DNA from: Echinometra lucunter | Lineage: Eukaryota > Echinodermata > Echinoidea > Camarodonta > Echinometridae | NCBI GenBank assembly: GCA_029962745.1 | Contig: CM057161.1 | Coordinates: 5,172,887-5,236,886, forward strand | Length of the DNA: 64,000 nucleotides | Direction of reading: 5' to 3' | Shown: one piece after another, positions 40,461 through 52,582 of the stretch | Layout of the letters: every line of letters begins with the position of its first letter | Position numbering within the stretch: the stretch's first letter is position 1 | The notes under the pieces: generated by a model | Seen by the model: the letters and a program-made list of their open reading frames with translations, nothing else | Told to the model about the DNA's origin: nothing | Database searches by the model: none | Translations under genes and position numbers: made by a program

Positions 40461-40999
40461 TGGAGGTGGTGGCGATTATGGTTGTAATCATAAGAAAAAT
40501 TTATGAGATGGTGTCAGGTAACTCATCTCAAACGCTTCGACTGACGACAAAGAATGGTACAGGCTTTAACTGATCACAAGAATATGTACAGTGTAGTGTT
40601 ATCGGGAAATGCAAAATGCAAAAATAACCCTCTCCTGTTTTTATTGTCCATGAACTGACGGAGACAATGGCTTGTTGTGGCAAAAAAGGAGGAAGATTTT
40701 TAAAAGGTTTTTCAAGCATGAGCTAAGTGATTCTGAAAAAAGGGAGATTTTAGTTTCGGGCGTTAAAAAAACGCTAAACAGTGAAAACAGTGAATGTTAC
40801 CGGAATGTTACAACAAAATGAAATAGTATATAAACATTTTGTCCAAACTTCATTTTCATGTTGAATGATTTATAGTAATGAATAGAACAAAGTAAAATAA
40901 AATCGATCTTACGTGTTGCTCAGAAGTGGAATCGTTCATCTAATGACAGAAAAACGATTCGGACTTTTTTTCTTTTTCAAAATAACCCACACTTCTGCT

Positions 41000-41370
41000 G
41001 CTTCGCGAGATCCTTTCACTGGCGGCCCGTTCGCCTATGTATGCAAAGGTATGTATTATTCTCACACTCTGGCTCACGAGCTTGTAACGAGAAACGCTGC
41101 ACTGGATCCGAAACGGTAGGCGGGGCTTATCATATTTCGGGGTACGGTCGATCTGCATGCACCGGGGTTCCCCCGATTCATTGCGCATGGACATAAATAG
41201 GCCACACCCCTCCAGAAGCATTAGGAGCATGGTATTACATGTAGTACTGGACTGTGCATGCGAACTGCTGTCTCTGCTCAGCTGTAAAGAATCGCGCCCA
41301 CAAGTTCATTTCGAAAACTTTTTGGAACGCTTATTTCCTCGTTCATATCGCTCGGACTGACTAATAGTTT
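41000..41370. promoter_or_regulatory. CpG-containing patch with GC/CACCC boxes
   Basis: Contains GGCGGGGC (near 41120), CCACACCCC (near 41203) and ATAAATAG just before it, set in AT-rich surroundings. Could be a promoter of an unrecognised transcript or an enhancer; no gene follows on either strand that I can identify. Confidence 0.25.
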
Positions 41371-41599
41371 CACTCTCATACTGGTAGAATGGGGAATATG
41401 ATTACATCACATTTTGTGATATTACTTATTTCTTCGACTTTTTCTCTTCTTTTCAATACTGAAAATGTCCATCAAATCCGATGTTTACAAGAGGATCTGT
41501 GGAGCTGAGAAGTAAAGGCCGCCCTTGGCCATTATATAGTAATAGAAGAAAAGAGGAAAAGAAGAAAAGAAAAGAAAAAGAGAAACAGAAAAACAAGAT

Positions 41600-41738
41600 A
41601 AATATGCAATAGCAGTAGAAGCAGTAGTAATAGTAATAGTACTACTACTAGTAGTAGCAGCAGCAGTAGAAGTAGTGGTAGTAGTCGTGGTGGTAGTATA
41701 CCGTTTTTATTGTTATATGATGCTCATCATGTGGTTTT

Positions 41739-41769
<31 letters not shown>

Positions 41770-41925
41770 TGTTTATTTAATATTTCAATTTGCTATTATG
41801 TTTTGTTTAAAATTGAGAATGATCCTTGATGTTTGGATTGAAATCAATAAATTTTTAAATTTGAATTTGAATTAGAATTTGTCATATCATAGTTGCTGTA
41901 GACCCCCCCCCCCCCCCCCCCCCAC
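41600..41925. repeat. Microsatellite cluster: AGT, TG and C runs
   Basis: (AGT/AGC)n at about 41610-41690, (TG)n at 41743-41770 and about 22 C at 41902-41923. Confidence 0.85.
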
Positions 41926-42622
41926 CCAGATTTTTGAAAGTATGGCAACAGGTGATGAAAAATAAATAATAAATTTCAAAGTATTGAAGATCGGTTTATA
42001 ACTTGATGAATTTATGACTTCATTTGCAGGAACTCTATATTTTCATACCAGCAATTTTCAATTATTTACATGTAATTTGTGCAAAAAGTATATGAAATTT
42101 TCATTGAAAACATACAAACAAAATTATGCATTTTAAAGTTTTCTACAATTGTTGTTTTCATTCAGTGTAAGGGGAAACAGATATATGGTAGAGAAAACAG
42201 AAATTCATGATATGTTTTGATTATTTTGTATAGCAGCGTTTACTAATGTAAAAGAAGAAGAAGAAAAAGAGTAGCTAGTTTAGAAAATCATAGTTTTCAA
42301 ATATTTTGTACTAATAAAGCGATGTCACATATCATATGAATAAACTATAACAAATAATTGGCCAATGGTTGAAATATTCATGCACTGGATCAGAGAAAAC
42401 TGGAGCTGACAGCCTAGATATTTGCATGAATTGCCAAGTACCATATCACTGTCATTGCTATTATCATATAACTATATTTGTACACTGCTGAATGTATGAT
42501 TCTAAGAGCTTTACATGAAATAATTATTACCCCGGTCATAGCTGAGCTGCCAAAAACAAAAAGAGAAATCATTAGGTCGGTTATAATATGAACCGACTTA
42601 AACTCTTGGTTAAAAAAAAAAC

Positions 42623-43214
42623 TGTATGTAAAACATATGGAGATTTTTTTAAAACCAACAGTTTGTCGGTGCATATTTCAACCAACCTAACGATTTGTAA
42701 CCAACTTTTCTGAGAGTGTGTATATTATGGTTCTAGCATATGTAAAACATATGGAGATTTTTTTTTTTTAAACCAACAGTTTGTCGGTGCATATTTCAAC
42801 CAACCTAACGATTTGTAACCAACTTTTCTGAGAGTATGTATACTATGGTTCTAGCATATGTAACACATATGGAGATTTTTTTTTTTTAAACCAACAGTTT
42901 GTCGGTGCATATTTCAACCAACCTAACGATTTGTAACCAACTTTTCTGAGAGTGTGTATATTATGGTTCTAGCATAATTATGTAAAACATTATGGAGATT
43001 TTTTTTTAAAGCAACAGTTTGTCGGTGCATATTTTAACCAACCTAACGATTTGTAACCAACTTTTCTGAGAGTGTGTATATTATGGTTCTAGCATATGTA
43101 AAACATATGGAGATTTTTTTTTTTTAAACCAACAGTTTGTCGGTGCATATTTCAACCAACCTAACGATTTGTAACCAACTTTTCTGAGAGTGTGTATATT
43201 ATGGTTCTAGCATA
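42623..43214. repeat. Five tandem copies of an approximately 118-bp repeat
   Basis: Units run from CATATGTAAAACATATGGAG through a T run, CCAACAGTTTGTCGGTGCAT and CCAACCTAACGATTTGTAAC to GTATATTATGGTTCTAG. Copies are highly similar, differing mostly in T-run length. The array ends where the split SINE begins. Confidence 0.92.
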
Positions 43215-43778
43215 CTTGGTCCTCATTTACACCTGGGTGGAGAGTGGCAAACAGGGATTAACCCATAGCAGTACAGAGCTTTCTTGAGGTCCAAATTAAT
43301 CATCTTCAATCCTCAAATTGGCAATACAAATTATTTTTTTCCACGTTTACATAGCTTGAAAAAAAGAAATATGGATATAACATAAATTAAAATGAAATGT
43401 AATTGTAAAATTGAATCAGAAATTGCCAATTTGAACACAGAAATAGTGATTATATATTATTCACTGCATTGCCAATTTAAAGAGTTTAATGATTAGTTAC
43501 ACTTAACTGCTCTAATTCGAGATCGCCACACCATACAGCGATGGAAATGGGCTCAAATTTGTCGGTGCATTTTTCTCTTTCTGCTCATGTATGATATGTA
43601 CTGCCCAACATTCTGGACCAACAGATACTGCAAAAACGTCTCCTAAAGGTGACACTGTACCTCTATGGGTTAATGTCTTGCCAAAAGATGTTAGCACCAG
43701 GGAGGGATTTGAACCCTCAAATTCAGATTGAGAGTCAAGTGAATGAACCACTATCCACCACGACACCTCCACCATACC
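43215..43778 (-). mobile_element. tRNA-derived SINE, split by a MITE
   Basis: On the minus strand the 5' part (43778-43674) has an A-box-like TGGTGGATAGTGG and the B box GGTTCAAATCC, then CTTTTGGCAAGACATTAA. The 3' part (43257-43215) resumes TCCCTGTTTGCCACTCTCCACCCAGGTG. Both parts align with the SINE at 13914-14060. Confidence 0.75.
43258..43673 (+). mobile_element. TTAA MITE family B, copy 1 (inserted in a SINE)
   Basis: About 416 bp with TTAA on both sides and terminal repeats CCCATAGCAGTACAG and CTGTACCTCTATGGG. The body shares blocks (TTTCTGCTCATGTA, CAAATTGGCAA) with family A, so the two families are related. It splits a tRNA-derived SINE. Confidence 0.83.
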
Positions 43779-44779
43779 TTTAAAGACTGTCCGACACGAT
43801 TGTAGTAGCATCTGGGAAGTTTGGATTGCAAGCATGAACGGACAACGCAAGTTGCATATCAACACTGATATTCCATCATTTTGGCAATTATGCTGCGGCC
43901 CGGTTCTGACCACTGCGTGACCCTTGTACAGTGCTTGTAACGCAAAATGACGGCGAGAAACTGCACCCTCAACTTTTCGTGTCGGACAGTCTTTAATATG
44001 CGACCAGCCACCCACTTACGAATGCATAAACAAAGGAGACTCAAAACAGAGCTGCAATTATATTGCATTCTTTATTTGTTATCTTTCATGTAATAGTCAA
44101 TATCGATCTACCATTGGTTAATTAGCATGGACACTCTGCAAATAAAAATTCATATTCCACAGCAATGACAAAAAACGAAAAATTAATTAAGATCAGCAAA
44201 CTTCAAACCAAAATAATAAAAAAAGTTTATACATCCATGATCTACATTTACATTCCAATTAAAAGCATATGTGCAATATCATCTGCCATTTAGTATTATT
44301 TATATCTATATTACAAACTGCACTTTTCGTTTCAACATGATATCGATAGCATAAAGTATAATTATATATGTACTGTAAACAGGTACTTCAAACACACTTC
44401 ATGACAAAGTCGTCTGGCCGGATGCATGTCATGATGGCCATGTCGTTAACTACCAAATATTTTTCAACTGAAAATTCTCTTTTTAATGCAAATGCCAACC
44501 ATTCAAGACAATGTGCCTTTAAATATCTAAGCACTGGATTTATATAAGCCAAACGCGATGACTTTATGCTAACTGTCGTAGGAACTGAGCATCAAGAGAT
44601 ATCATTTCCCAGTAGACTGTAGGCACCGTTTATGTGATACGCTACCATATAAAATGATGACAACATTCAATCTTTTTTTGTATGTGAGAGAAGAACGCCA
44701 ATATCATTCCTCACATAAGTGTGCCTATCACATACCATAACATTAAACTGTATCAACTATACACTACACACGTTCTAAC

Positions 44780-44852
44780 TCCAACTCCCTCTTCTCTCTT
44801 TCCCTCTCTTTCTCTCTCTTCCCCTCCCTCTCTCTCTCTCTCTCTCTCTCAC
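44780..44852. repeat. (CT)n-rich microsatellite
   Basis: Imperfect CT repeat with a pure stretch at about 44829-44851. Confidence 0.88.
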
Positions 44853-45114
44853 CTTCTTCCATGCCTTGGTGAGTGAATCATAGTACACAAATTTTGTTTT
44901 GCTCTCACAATAACAATCACCATATTTAAGACATTGAAAATAACTCATCCCAGGCCAAAGCACGATCAGGCCATTCTCTCTTTAAATTTTTTCATCATAT
45001 ACAACTGTAATATGTTTTCTACATGATTTATGTTATAGATATATAAGATTGTTGAGATTTGAAGTGTACAAATATTACAGGAAACGTGTGAAGGTTAAAT
45101 AGAAATATTCCTGT

Positions 45115-45293
45115 AAAACACAATCGCAAAGACTTTCGAGAATCAACTTAAAGGCAATTTCAGAAATCGTGTTTGGAATTACTTAACAAGTTATTGTAAT
45201 TTCTACACAATTTCAAAAGCTAATGGACAAGGCTACTGAAATTGCCTTTGGTTGCTTTTGTGAAAGCCTTTACGATCGTGTTTTTAATACAAT
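45115..45293. mobile_element. Palindromic MITE (AACACAATCGCAAAGACTTT ends)
   Basis: Ends AAAACACAATCGCAAAGACT and CCTTTACGATCGTGTTTT, with inner AAAGGCAATTTCAGAAA and TGAAATTGCCTTT inverted. Confidence 0.65.
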
Positions 45294-45796
45294 TTACATG
45301 ATTCCATTCAAATTTTATTACGTACATAAAAGACATCACTGTGACGAATCATAACATCATTCACAAGAATTACAAGAAGAATATTACAACCATGTTTGGG
45401 CAGCATCACGAGCAAGTTCCTCGACACGCATCCCTCTCAAAATTGCCTCAAAGAGGGAAAACAGAGGGAGAAATTCAGGAGAAATCTCCACAAATTTGAG
45501 GTAAGTATTCACATCACCTTCCCCTCGGAAACAAGACCATTTTGTACATTCGTTGCATGACCTGTGAAAAAAAAAAGATTTCAGACACGTTGCCTAAGAG
45601 ATAAGCATCTCTGAACACAATTCAATTTTTCGTTTCGGGAAACCCATTCTATCCTGGCCAACCACGGAAACCATGATCAAACAGTGAGTAAATGTGTTAC
45701 CACAGTCAAACCATGAGGCTAAATTTTAATCCAAGATATTTTTAGGCACGTCCAAAGTATATTACGCTGCAAGTTACTGATCATATCTCAGATTTT

Positions 45797-46113
45797 AGTA
45801 TAGCTGTTTCACAAAGCTGTGCACAAAGTTACACATGATTTTCAGAATGAATTGAATATGGAAAGCCAAATGGAATTCTCAGTCATATTCAATCACAAAA
45901 GCTAAAGTTAAAATATCTATGTTGAATAACATGATTACTTATTAACAAAATATTCTTTAAAATGTGAAGTTCAGTTTTTGCCAACAATTTGACTGAGATT
46001 ATGTCACACTTTGTTAAAACAAGAGGAAAAACTTTGGGCATTCCACTTGGCTGTACATAGTTAAGTCATTCCTGAAGTCATGTGTAACTTTACGCACAGC
46101 TTTGGGAAACACC
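45797..46113. mobile_element. Inverted-repeat element (AGCTGTGCACAAAGTTACACATGA)
   Basis: Arms TTTCACAAAGCTGTGCACAA and the complementary TACGCACAGCTTTGGGAAAC lie about 270 bases apart, with ACACATGA/TCATGTGT continuing the pairing. Confidence 0.65.
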
Positions 46114-47261
46114 ACCCTGGTTGTTGTACTAAGTTGGCAGCCAAATCACGGCAATTCGGACAAAATGTGAGGTAAATAATACTCGTTGATGTACAGCATA
46201 ACCGCTCAGTATTGGGTATTTCACAGGACATCAAATCATTAAATACTTTAGACTTGCCCTTTTATCACATGGAGACATCTACGCAGCTACAGAAAAAAAC
46301 GTTTGTGAAGGATTGGATAAGTAATGCTGTCTCCAAGGAATTTCACTTCAAAAACTTCAATGGGCAAGACTGCCCCTTTTCCTTCTTGAATATCTGATTT
46401 AGATTTTTTGATAAATCTACTTGTCTAAACATATTCCATAAATAGATTGATTTGCATTTTTTTAAAATGCTTTTTAACTAACCCCTACACCCAGTTAGCA
46501 AATCACAGACTGCAACTTGCCTTTCAGCTGACAAGTTTCACTTCTAGTTGATGAACCTTTCTTTCCGAACACTGTACCTTTCTTTCAGAACATTGTGCCT
46601 TTCTTCAGGACATTGTACCTTTTTTTCAGAGCATTGTATCTTTCTATCAGAATATGTACCTTACTGTCAGAACCCTGCACCTTTCTTCTGGATATTTACA
46701 CTAAAATTCACCGCAAATCAAATGGAATATCAAAAGATATCACACGTTTCTCTTTATGCAAGGTGGACAATGTGAGACTAAACTTCATCAGTTTCATATC
46801 AATTTTTCTTCTTGCCACCAAAACTGTACAGGAGGTTGAAGATCACGATGCACGCCTTTGATGACAATGTCCCCCCGTAACGTCACATAACATGCAACAG
46901 GAGAATCAATGCATATAATAGTATACCATCACATACACAAAAAGGATAATATTACGACAATGTGAATGACAAATATTGTTTACACTGTTGGAAATTTCAG
47001 TTCCTTTGTGCATTGCTCTCATACATAGATATTTCCTGATGAACGACTAATATTACTAAAAATAACTTTATTTCAATAATCACATATTACCATAATTTCT
47101 TTATTTCAATTTTTCAAAATCATAGAAAAATAACAAACATTATTTCGTAATTTTCTTAACCATATTCTCGACTAATTTTCCATATTTCTTTCGCAATCTC
47201 TTTTCCCATTAGTGCTGCAGGGTTTGATGATGTATCGTGGGGAGTGGTTGCAGTTTAAACT

Positions 47262-47678
47262 TTAACCCATTCGTGACAGGAATTATTTAAAACCTAATTT
47301 GATCAGCTTTTATTCTTCAAATTGGCAACACCAACTTTTTTTATTTTATTGCTACATTTTTCTTATAAAATGTCATGTATCTGAAATGAATATAAATTGA
47401 CAGAAATTATGATGAGAAGTCAAGAAGTTGCCAATTTGCAGGGGAAAACAGTGATTTTAAACCTTCTATCACATTGCCAATTTAAGGATTTTAATGCTTA
47501 TTTTCCTTTAAAAAATTTTCAGCATCAAACAACGAATATTGACGCAACCAAAATGGGCACAGTGTGTGTAGAATTTTTTGCTCTTTCTCCTCATGTATTT
47601 GGTATAATTTTTAAGGCTTTGCATCAAAAGATATTAGGCCAAACCACAAAATGTGGACCTCTGTCATGAATGGGTTAA
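47262..47678 (+). mobile_element. TTAA MITE family A, copy 3
   Basis: Full-length 417-bp copy with TTAA at both ends, CCCATTCGTGACAGG on the left and CTGTCATGAATGGG on the right. It lies in the CBP-ADCY9 intergenic region. Confidence 0.83.
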
Positions 47679-49242
47679 ACTAACAAAATGCAACTTCTGG
47701 AACAAGTGTGGAAACTGCTTATAAATTTCATAAATGTAATTCTTCTACAGATGTACCTTCAAGGAAAGTCCACGGAGAAAAGAATTTTAGTATAAATCAG
47801 AAAAAATTACTACTTTGGTGGTACGTGAAAGCAATATCACACTTGTATAAAATAGTAGAAAACTAAATGAAAATATAACATGAAATAAAACCTGTATAAA
47901 TTCATCTACGTGTAATAATTCGATGTTTATTTTATTTGTGCACGGACAAATATTTCAGAAAAAGAGTTTGAACCAGACGCATATTATTTCACTACCATTT
48001 AGACAATTTGATGACTCTGTTTTTCCGAATATTGTGAAGTACCATTCCCTAGCAATACACTATTCTTTCCAGCATTAAACATATCAAAAAGTTTGCCTTT
48101 TCTCATGTGGCAATAAAAGAGATGAAATAACTTATTCATGCTTGTAAAATGAAAATATATGTATCTGTACATTATATTACAATAAATCTCTAGATATGTC
48201 CATTTTACTACTTCGCCAGAGGGATTAAGAAAGCAAGCGTTTAAGTTTCAACAGAAATTGGGCTTTGAGTCCTATCTGGTAAATAACTAGTAATAAAGCA
48301 TTACCTCACATTCTTGAAAGCAATGTGTCAAAAGTATTTCATATCCAATGCACTTTCCAGAATCCATCCCCATTCATTAATAGGTAAAGTTAAAACTACT
48401 CTTGAGTTTGAGAATTTATTTCAAAAGAGTATATTTTGTGTTATGTTTTGGGCAACATCAGCTGGAATTAATTTTATAGTCAATGATTTGTTAGTACAAG
48501 ACAAACAAAAAATAAACAGAAGTGAGTTAAAAAAAAAAAAAAGACTTGATGGAAATTACCTTTCACTGCAAAGCACACATCTGTCATATGAAACGCAGGA
48601 GTTATGCATGCTGGTAGTGACTAATAACTTAATTTCAACACCTTTCTTCGCTCATTGCTCACTTTCTCAATTTCTCACTCAAATTGTCTTGCAGATGCCA
48701 TCAATTTTACAGTCTTGAATATCCAGAGTAATTTTTCTTAGATTCTGTAAAAAAAAAAATTCCAATTGTAACAAGAAATCTGGATTATCTTTAAAAAGTG
48801 GTTTTCATGTTACAAAAAAACAAACAAAAACCTGGCAATGTGAATACAGTTAAACCCTGTTTATACAAGAAGTTCCATCATGACTTTCATTAGTGTGAAC
48901 TCAGCAGTCCTTTACCATATCATCGATGTGCGAATGAGAGGCTCCGTTCAGTAGTACCTGTAGGTATTCGTCATTTACTCTGACTGTTGAGAGATGCAGC
49001 TGGAGTTCATCACAGATAAAAGCTCATATGGCTGATTTATCTAACACCAAAGCTGAGACGGAAAAGAAAAAGAGGAAAGGAAAGGGGTACTATTATTACA
49101 AGTGCTGTAGAAATTAAAAATTAAAATAAGCATAAAAGTACATACAAAGCTACGAAGCTCTAACATTAATACAGATACATGTATTAGCATACCAAACATT
49201 AAAATCGGCAATAAGATTACTTTAAAGATGAATCTTTCATTT

Positions 49243-49659
49243 TTAACCCACAGAGGTACAGTGTCTCCTTTAGGAGACGCTTTGGCAGTATCTGCTGATC
49301 CAGAATGCTGGGCATTACACACTTTACATGAGCAGAAAGAGAAAAATTCACTGAAAGTTTTGAGTCCATTCCCAATGCAGTATGTTGTTGCATTTTCCAA
49401 TTAGAGCAGTTTAAATGTAACTAATCATTAAACTCTTTAAATTGGCAACGCAGTGAATATTATATAATCATCATTTCCGTGTTCAAATTGGCAGTTACAG
49501 CTTAAATTTTGCAATCATAATTCATTTTGGTTCAAGTTATATCTATATTTATTTTTTTCAAATTATGTAAGAGTGGAAAAAAATAATATTTGTTGCCAAT
49601 TTGAGGATTGAATATTATTAATTTAGACCTCTAAAAAGCTCTGTACTTCTATGGGTTAA
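49243..49659 (-). mobile_element. TTAA MITE family B, copy 2
   Basis: Inverted relative to copy 1. Termini CCCACAGAGGTACAG and CTGTACTTCTATGGG are flanked by TTAA. Length (417 bp) equals that of copy 1. Confidence 0.82.
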
Positions 49660-49867
49660 GAGACACAAATGAGTACAGTAGACACACAAGTAACCTGACA
49701 GATATTTACAGGGAAATTATTACACGATGTTGGTGCACCAAGTATACGAAAGTTTGAAAAGAACAAATTCTGTTGTATCAGGAAAAATTTCCCTCCAGAG
49801 TTAGATGTCACAGGGGTCTGTCGCATCATATCTGAACAAGCCTCAAGGGTCCCAGCTACCTTTTTTG

Positions 49868-50266
49868 AACAGGAATTATTTAAAGCCTAATTTGATCAGC
49901 TTTTATTCTTCAAATTGGCAACACCGACATTCTTATTTTATTGCTACATTTTTCTTATAAAACGTCATGTATATGAAATGAATATAAATTGACAGAAATT
50001 ATGATAAGTCAAAAGTTGCCAATTTGCAGGGGAAAACGGTGATTTTAAACCTTCTATCACATTGCCAATTTAAGGATTTTAATGCTTATTTTCCTTTAAA
50101 AAAATTTCAGCATCAAACAACGAATATTGACACAACCAAAATGGGCACAGTTTGTGTAGAATTTTTTGCTCTTTCTGCTCATGTATTTGGTATGATTGTT
50201 AAGGCTTTGCATCAAAAGATATTAGGCCAAACCACAAAATGTGGACCTCTGTCACGAATGGGTTAA
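49868..50266 (+). mobile_element. TTAA MITE family A, copy 4 (left end lost)
   Basis: Body and right end (CTGTCACGAATGGG then TTAA) match copy 3 closely, but the left terminal repeat is replaced by TTTTTTGAACAGG. It probably represents a truncated or deleted copy. Confidence 0.75.
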
Positions 50267-50798
50267 TGCACTTACATAAAGGCCAGAAACATTTTGTCAC
50301 ATAGGGTTATTGGGCATATTGGCTGCTAAGAAAGAAAACAGCATCAATGCTAACAATTTAAGATAATTCACGCAATTCTGGCTCTGATTAGTAAATACAG
50401 CGTATATCTTTTACAATTCAATATTCATTTCCACTACTCTATCATTTAACCTAGATTTATCATGCAGCTCATAAGCCAACCAAAATTTGTTTGGGAAAAA
50501 TACTTGCAACATTTGAATTGCCAAAGTCATGTATTAGAAAAGGAGTTTCCTCATCGGCCTCTTAAAAAGTTTGCACTTGAAATCAGACAGGAAGTTGCAT
50601 CAGATTGTTATATTTCATGAGGAATAATCAGCTGTGGCTTATTAATAATAATGATAATATGCCATTCTTGCATTGCGCGTATCACATGTAACATCTCTAT
50701 GTGCTGCTAAATGACTTTGGATATTACACCGGCTTTAGTGAACCAATCTAAGATGCATGAAGCCTTATAATTACCTCAAAAACTACCTTCACACTTCA

Positions 50799-50942
50799 GG
50801 GCATCGCGTTGCATAAAACTTACCATTAATGGTAACTTCCATGGAAACCTTGAATTTGATTGGTTCTTGAGCATTGTTACCATGGTAATAACCACTGATG
50901 GCAGAGTAACCATTAATGGTACGTTTTATACAACGGGGCCCA
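50799..50942. mobile_element. GGGCCC/CATAAAACTTACCATT palindromic MITE, copy 2
   Basis: TTGCATAAAACTTACCATTA and its complement at TAATGGTACGTTTTATACAA, ending ACGGGGCCC. Sister of the element at 4538-4688; lies immediately downstream of ADCY9. Confidence 0.7.
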
Positions 50943-51029
50943 GATGCCTTAACCCTTAACCCCTCTTTACCCTAAAGTTAAACAAAATTTTGACTCACAA
51001 AGTAGAGAAGTCTGACAACTATTCATACC

Positions 51030-51035
51030 TTTATT
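51030..51035 (-). terminator. AATAAA overlapping the ADCY9 stop codon
   Basis: The sense sequence ATT AAA TAA AGG makes a perfect AATAAA that shares its last bases with the TAA stop. If used, the 3' UTR would be only tens of bases. It may be coincidental, with real cleavage further on. Confidence 0.3.
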
Positions 51036-52582
51036 TAATCTCAGTCAGAGGAACAGATCTCTTATTCTTATACAGGTAGGTTGTCATATCTCCCTTTCCA
51101 CGGACCTTCACCTCCCCACGCCAATCAAATACGTAATACGGTTCTAGCACTTTCATAGAGTGTTCTGTAACCTGGATATGGCCAGGCACACCTGTAGAGT
51201 CCATACGGCTGGCCACATTGACAGTATCCCCCCAGATGTCGTAGAGGAGCTTGGTGGTGCCAATGACACCCGAGGTTAACTTTCCGTGGTTGTACCCTAT
51301 CCTCAGGATGAAGTTGAACGCACCAATGGTCATACTGAGGACATCGTCGTTGAATTTCTTTATTTGATTCATCATCTCATCAGCAAAGTCCATGAGAGTA
51401 ATTAATGTCTGAACGTCGTTTGGCTTCTCGCTGGGACGCAGTCCACAGGCGGCCATGTAGGTGGAGCCTATCGTCTTGATCTTCTCCACCTCCTTATATT
51501 TGGGATCGTTGAGCAGATTGTCAAAGTCACTGATAAGTTCGTGTAAGACGCGGATGCATTCCTTGCCGCCCTCATAAGCTTCCTCGTAAAAATCGTTGAA
51601 GTTGACGATGCTGCAGAAGATGACGGCAACATTGTCATGGTTCTGGGAGAACTTGGAGGTGGTACGTAGCTGCTCTGTGACAAACTGTGGCACAATGTGG
51701 TGCAGCAGTTTTTCGGCTTCCTCCTGGAGGCTCTTCATCTTCTCATGATCAACTAAAGCCTGGTAGTTGGAGTAGTAGTTGAGGCGGAACCCAATCTCGT
51801 ACTCTCGGTTTAAGACAAAGATGAGGAGGAGGAGGAGGATGATGACGAGAATGATTTCCTGTGGGTTGACATAGTGGTGGGAATTCATCTCACAGACATC
51901 ACTCATCATAATGGGTGTCGTTTCAAGCAGGTCATACGGTGTTTGGGTAGTACCATCAAAGAACTCCATGTCAACAATCGGAGGGCAGCTGTTGCATATA
52001 AAGAGCAGGACGAGCAGAACGACACCACTGACCAATGCCAGAAGGAGCTTCATCCACAGGTTCAGCTGGACAAAGTTGCAGAAATGTAACAGTGACACTA
52101 TGATCAGGAAACAGAAGAAGAGCCTATTCTCTCCAAAGCAGCCATCATCGTCACAGGTGTAGTTGCAGAAGACAGCGATGACAGGGCAGCAAAGGAGGAA
52201 TGCACCGAGGATGTGACGACGGTACCAGTTGTGGAACAGTGCGGCGATGTACTTAGCCAGGATGATACCAACATTCCTGCAGAATGCCTCCCGGACCATG
52301 GCCAATAAAATGATCACTTGCAGGATGGAGATGATAGGGAATAGGACACCCCAATGGATAGGGATGGTGAACACCAGGAAACATGAAATGCCAACTAGGA
52401 TGAACATGACAAAGGCAATGCAAACATCAATGAGAGTGTTGTAGCGAGTGGTCGAGATGGTCTCTGAGGAATGACGACGTTCGATGCGCTTGTCTTCGCT
52501 AGTATCTTCTTGCCGATCAGGTTGCATATAGTCTGGAGTGAACTGGGAGTGGTACTTGTCCTCTACTTCCTGGTCAAGAAAC
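51031..52582 (-). CDS. ADCY9: ADCY9 terminal exon: TM7-12 and C2 catalytic domain
   Basis: Encodes 516 residues. Hydrophobic stretches at about 33-55, 58-78, 105-121, 136-153, 158-178 and 223-238 (counted from the Met at 52527) form the second six-helix block, with a Cys-containing extracellular loop between the last two. A coiled stretch (HEKMKSLQEEAEKLLHHIVP) precedes C2. C2 contains the purine-binding Lys of KIKTIG, the Asp of DIWGD, the Asn/Arg of NVASRM and VRGKG. C2 supplies half of the C1-C2 active site; the two metal-binding Asp are in C1, outside the window. Confidence 0.96.

Larger units (their letters stand above)
36571..51029. other. CBP-ADCY9 intergenic region, no gene recognised
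   Basis: About 14.5 kb with no recognisable coding domain on either strand. Open frames here are low-complexity translations of CT, GGA and GGT tracts or lie inside MITEs. Part of 44-51 kb may be ADCY9 3' UTR, but no boundary can be drawn. Confidence 0.6.

Noticed and set aside
42623..43214. CRISPR-like array
   Set aside because: Units are contiguous 118-bp tandem repeats without unique spacers, and the genome is eukaryotic.
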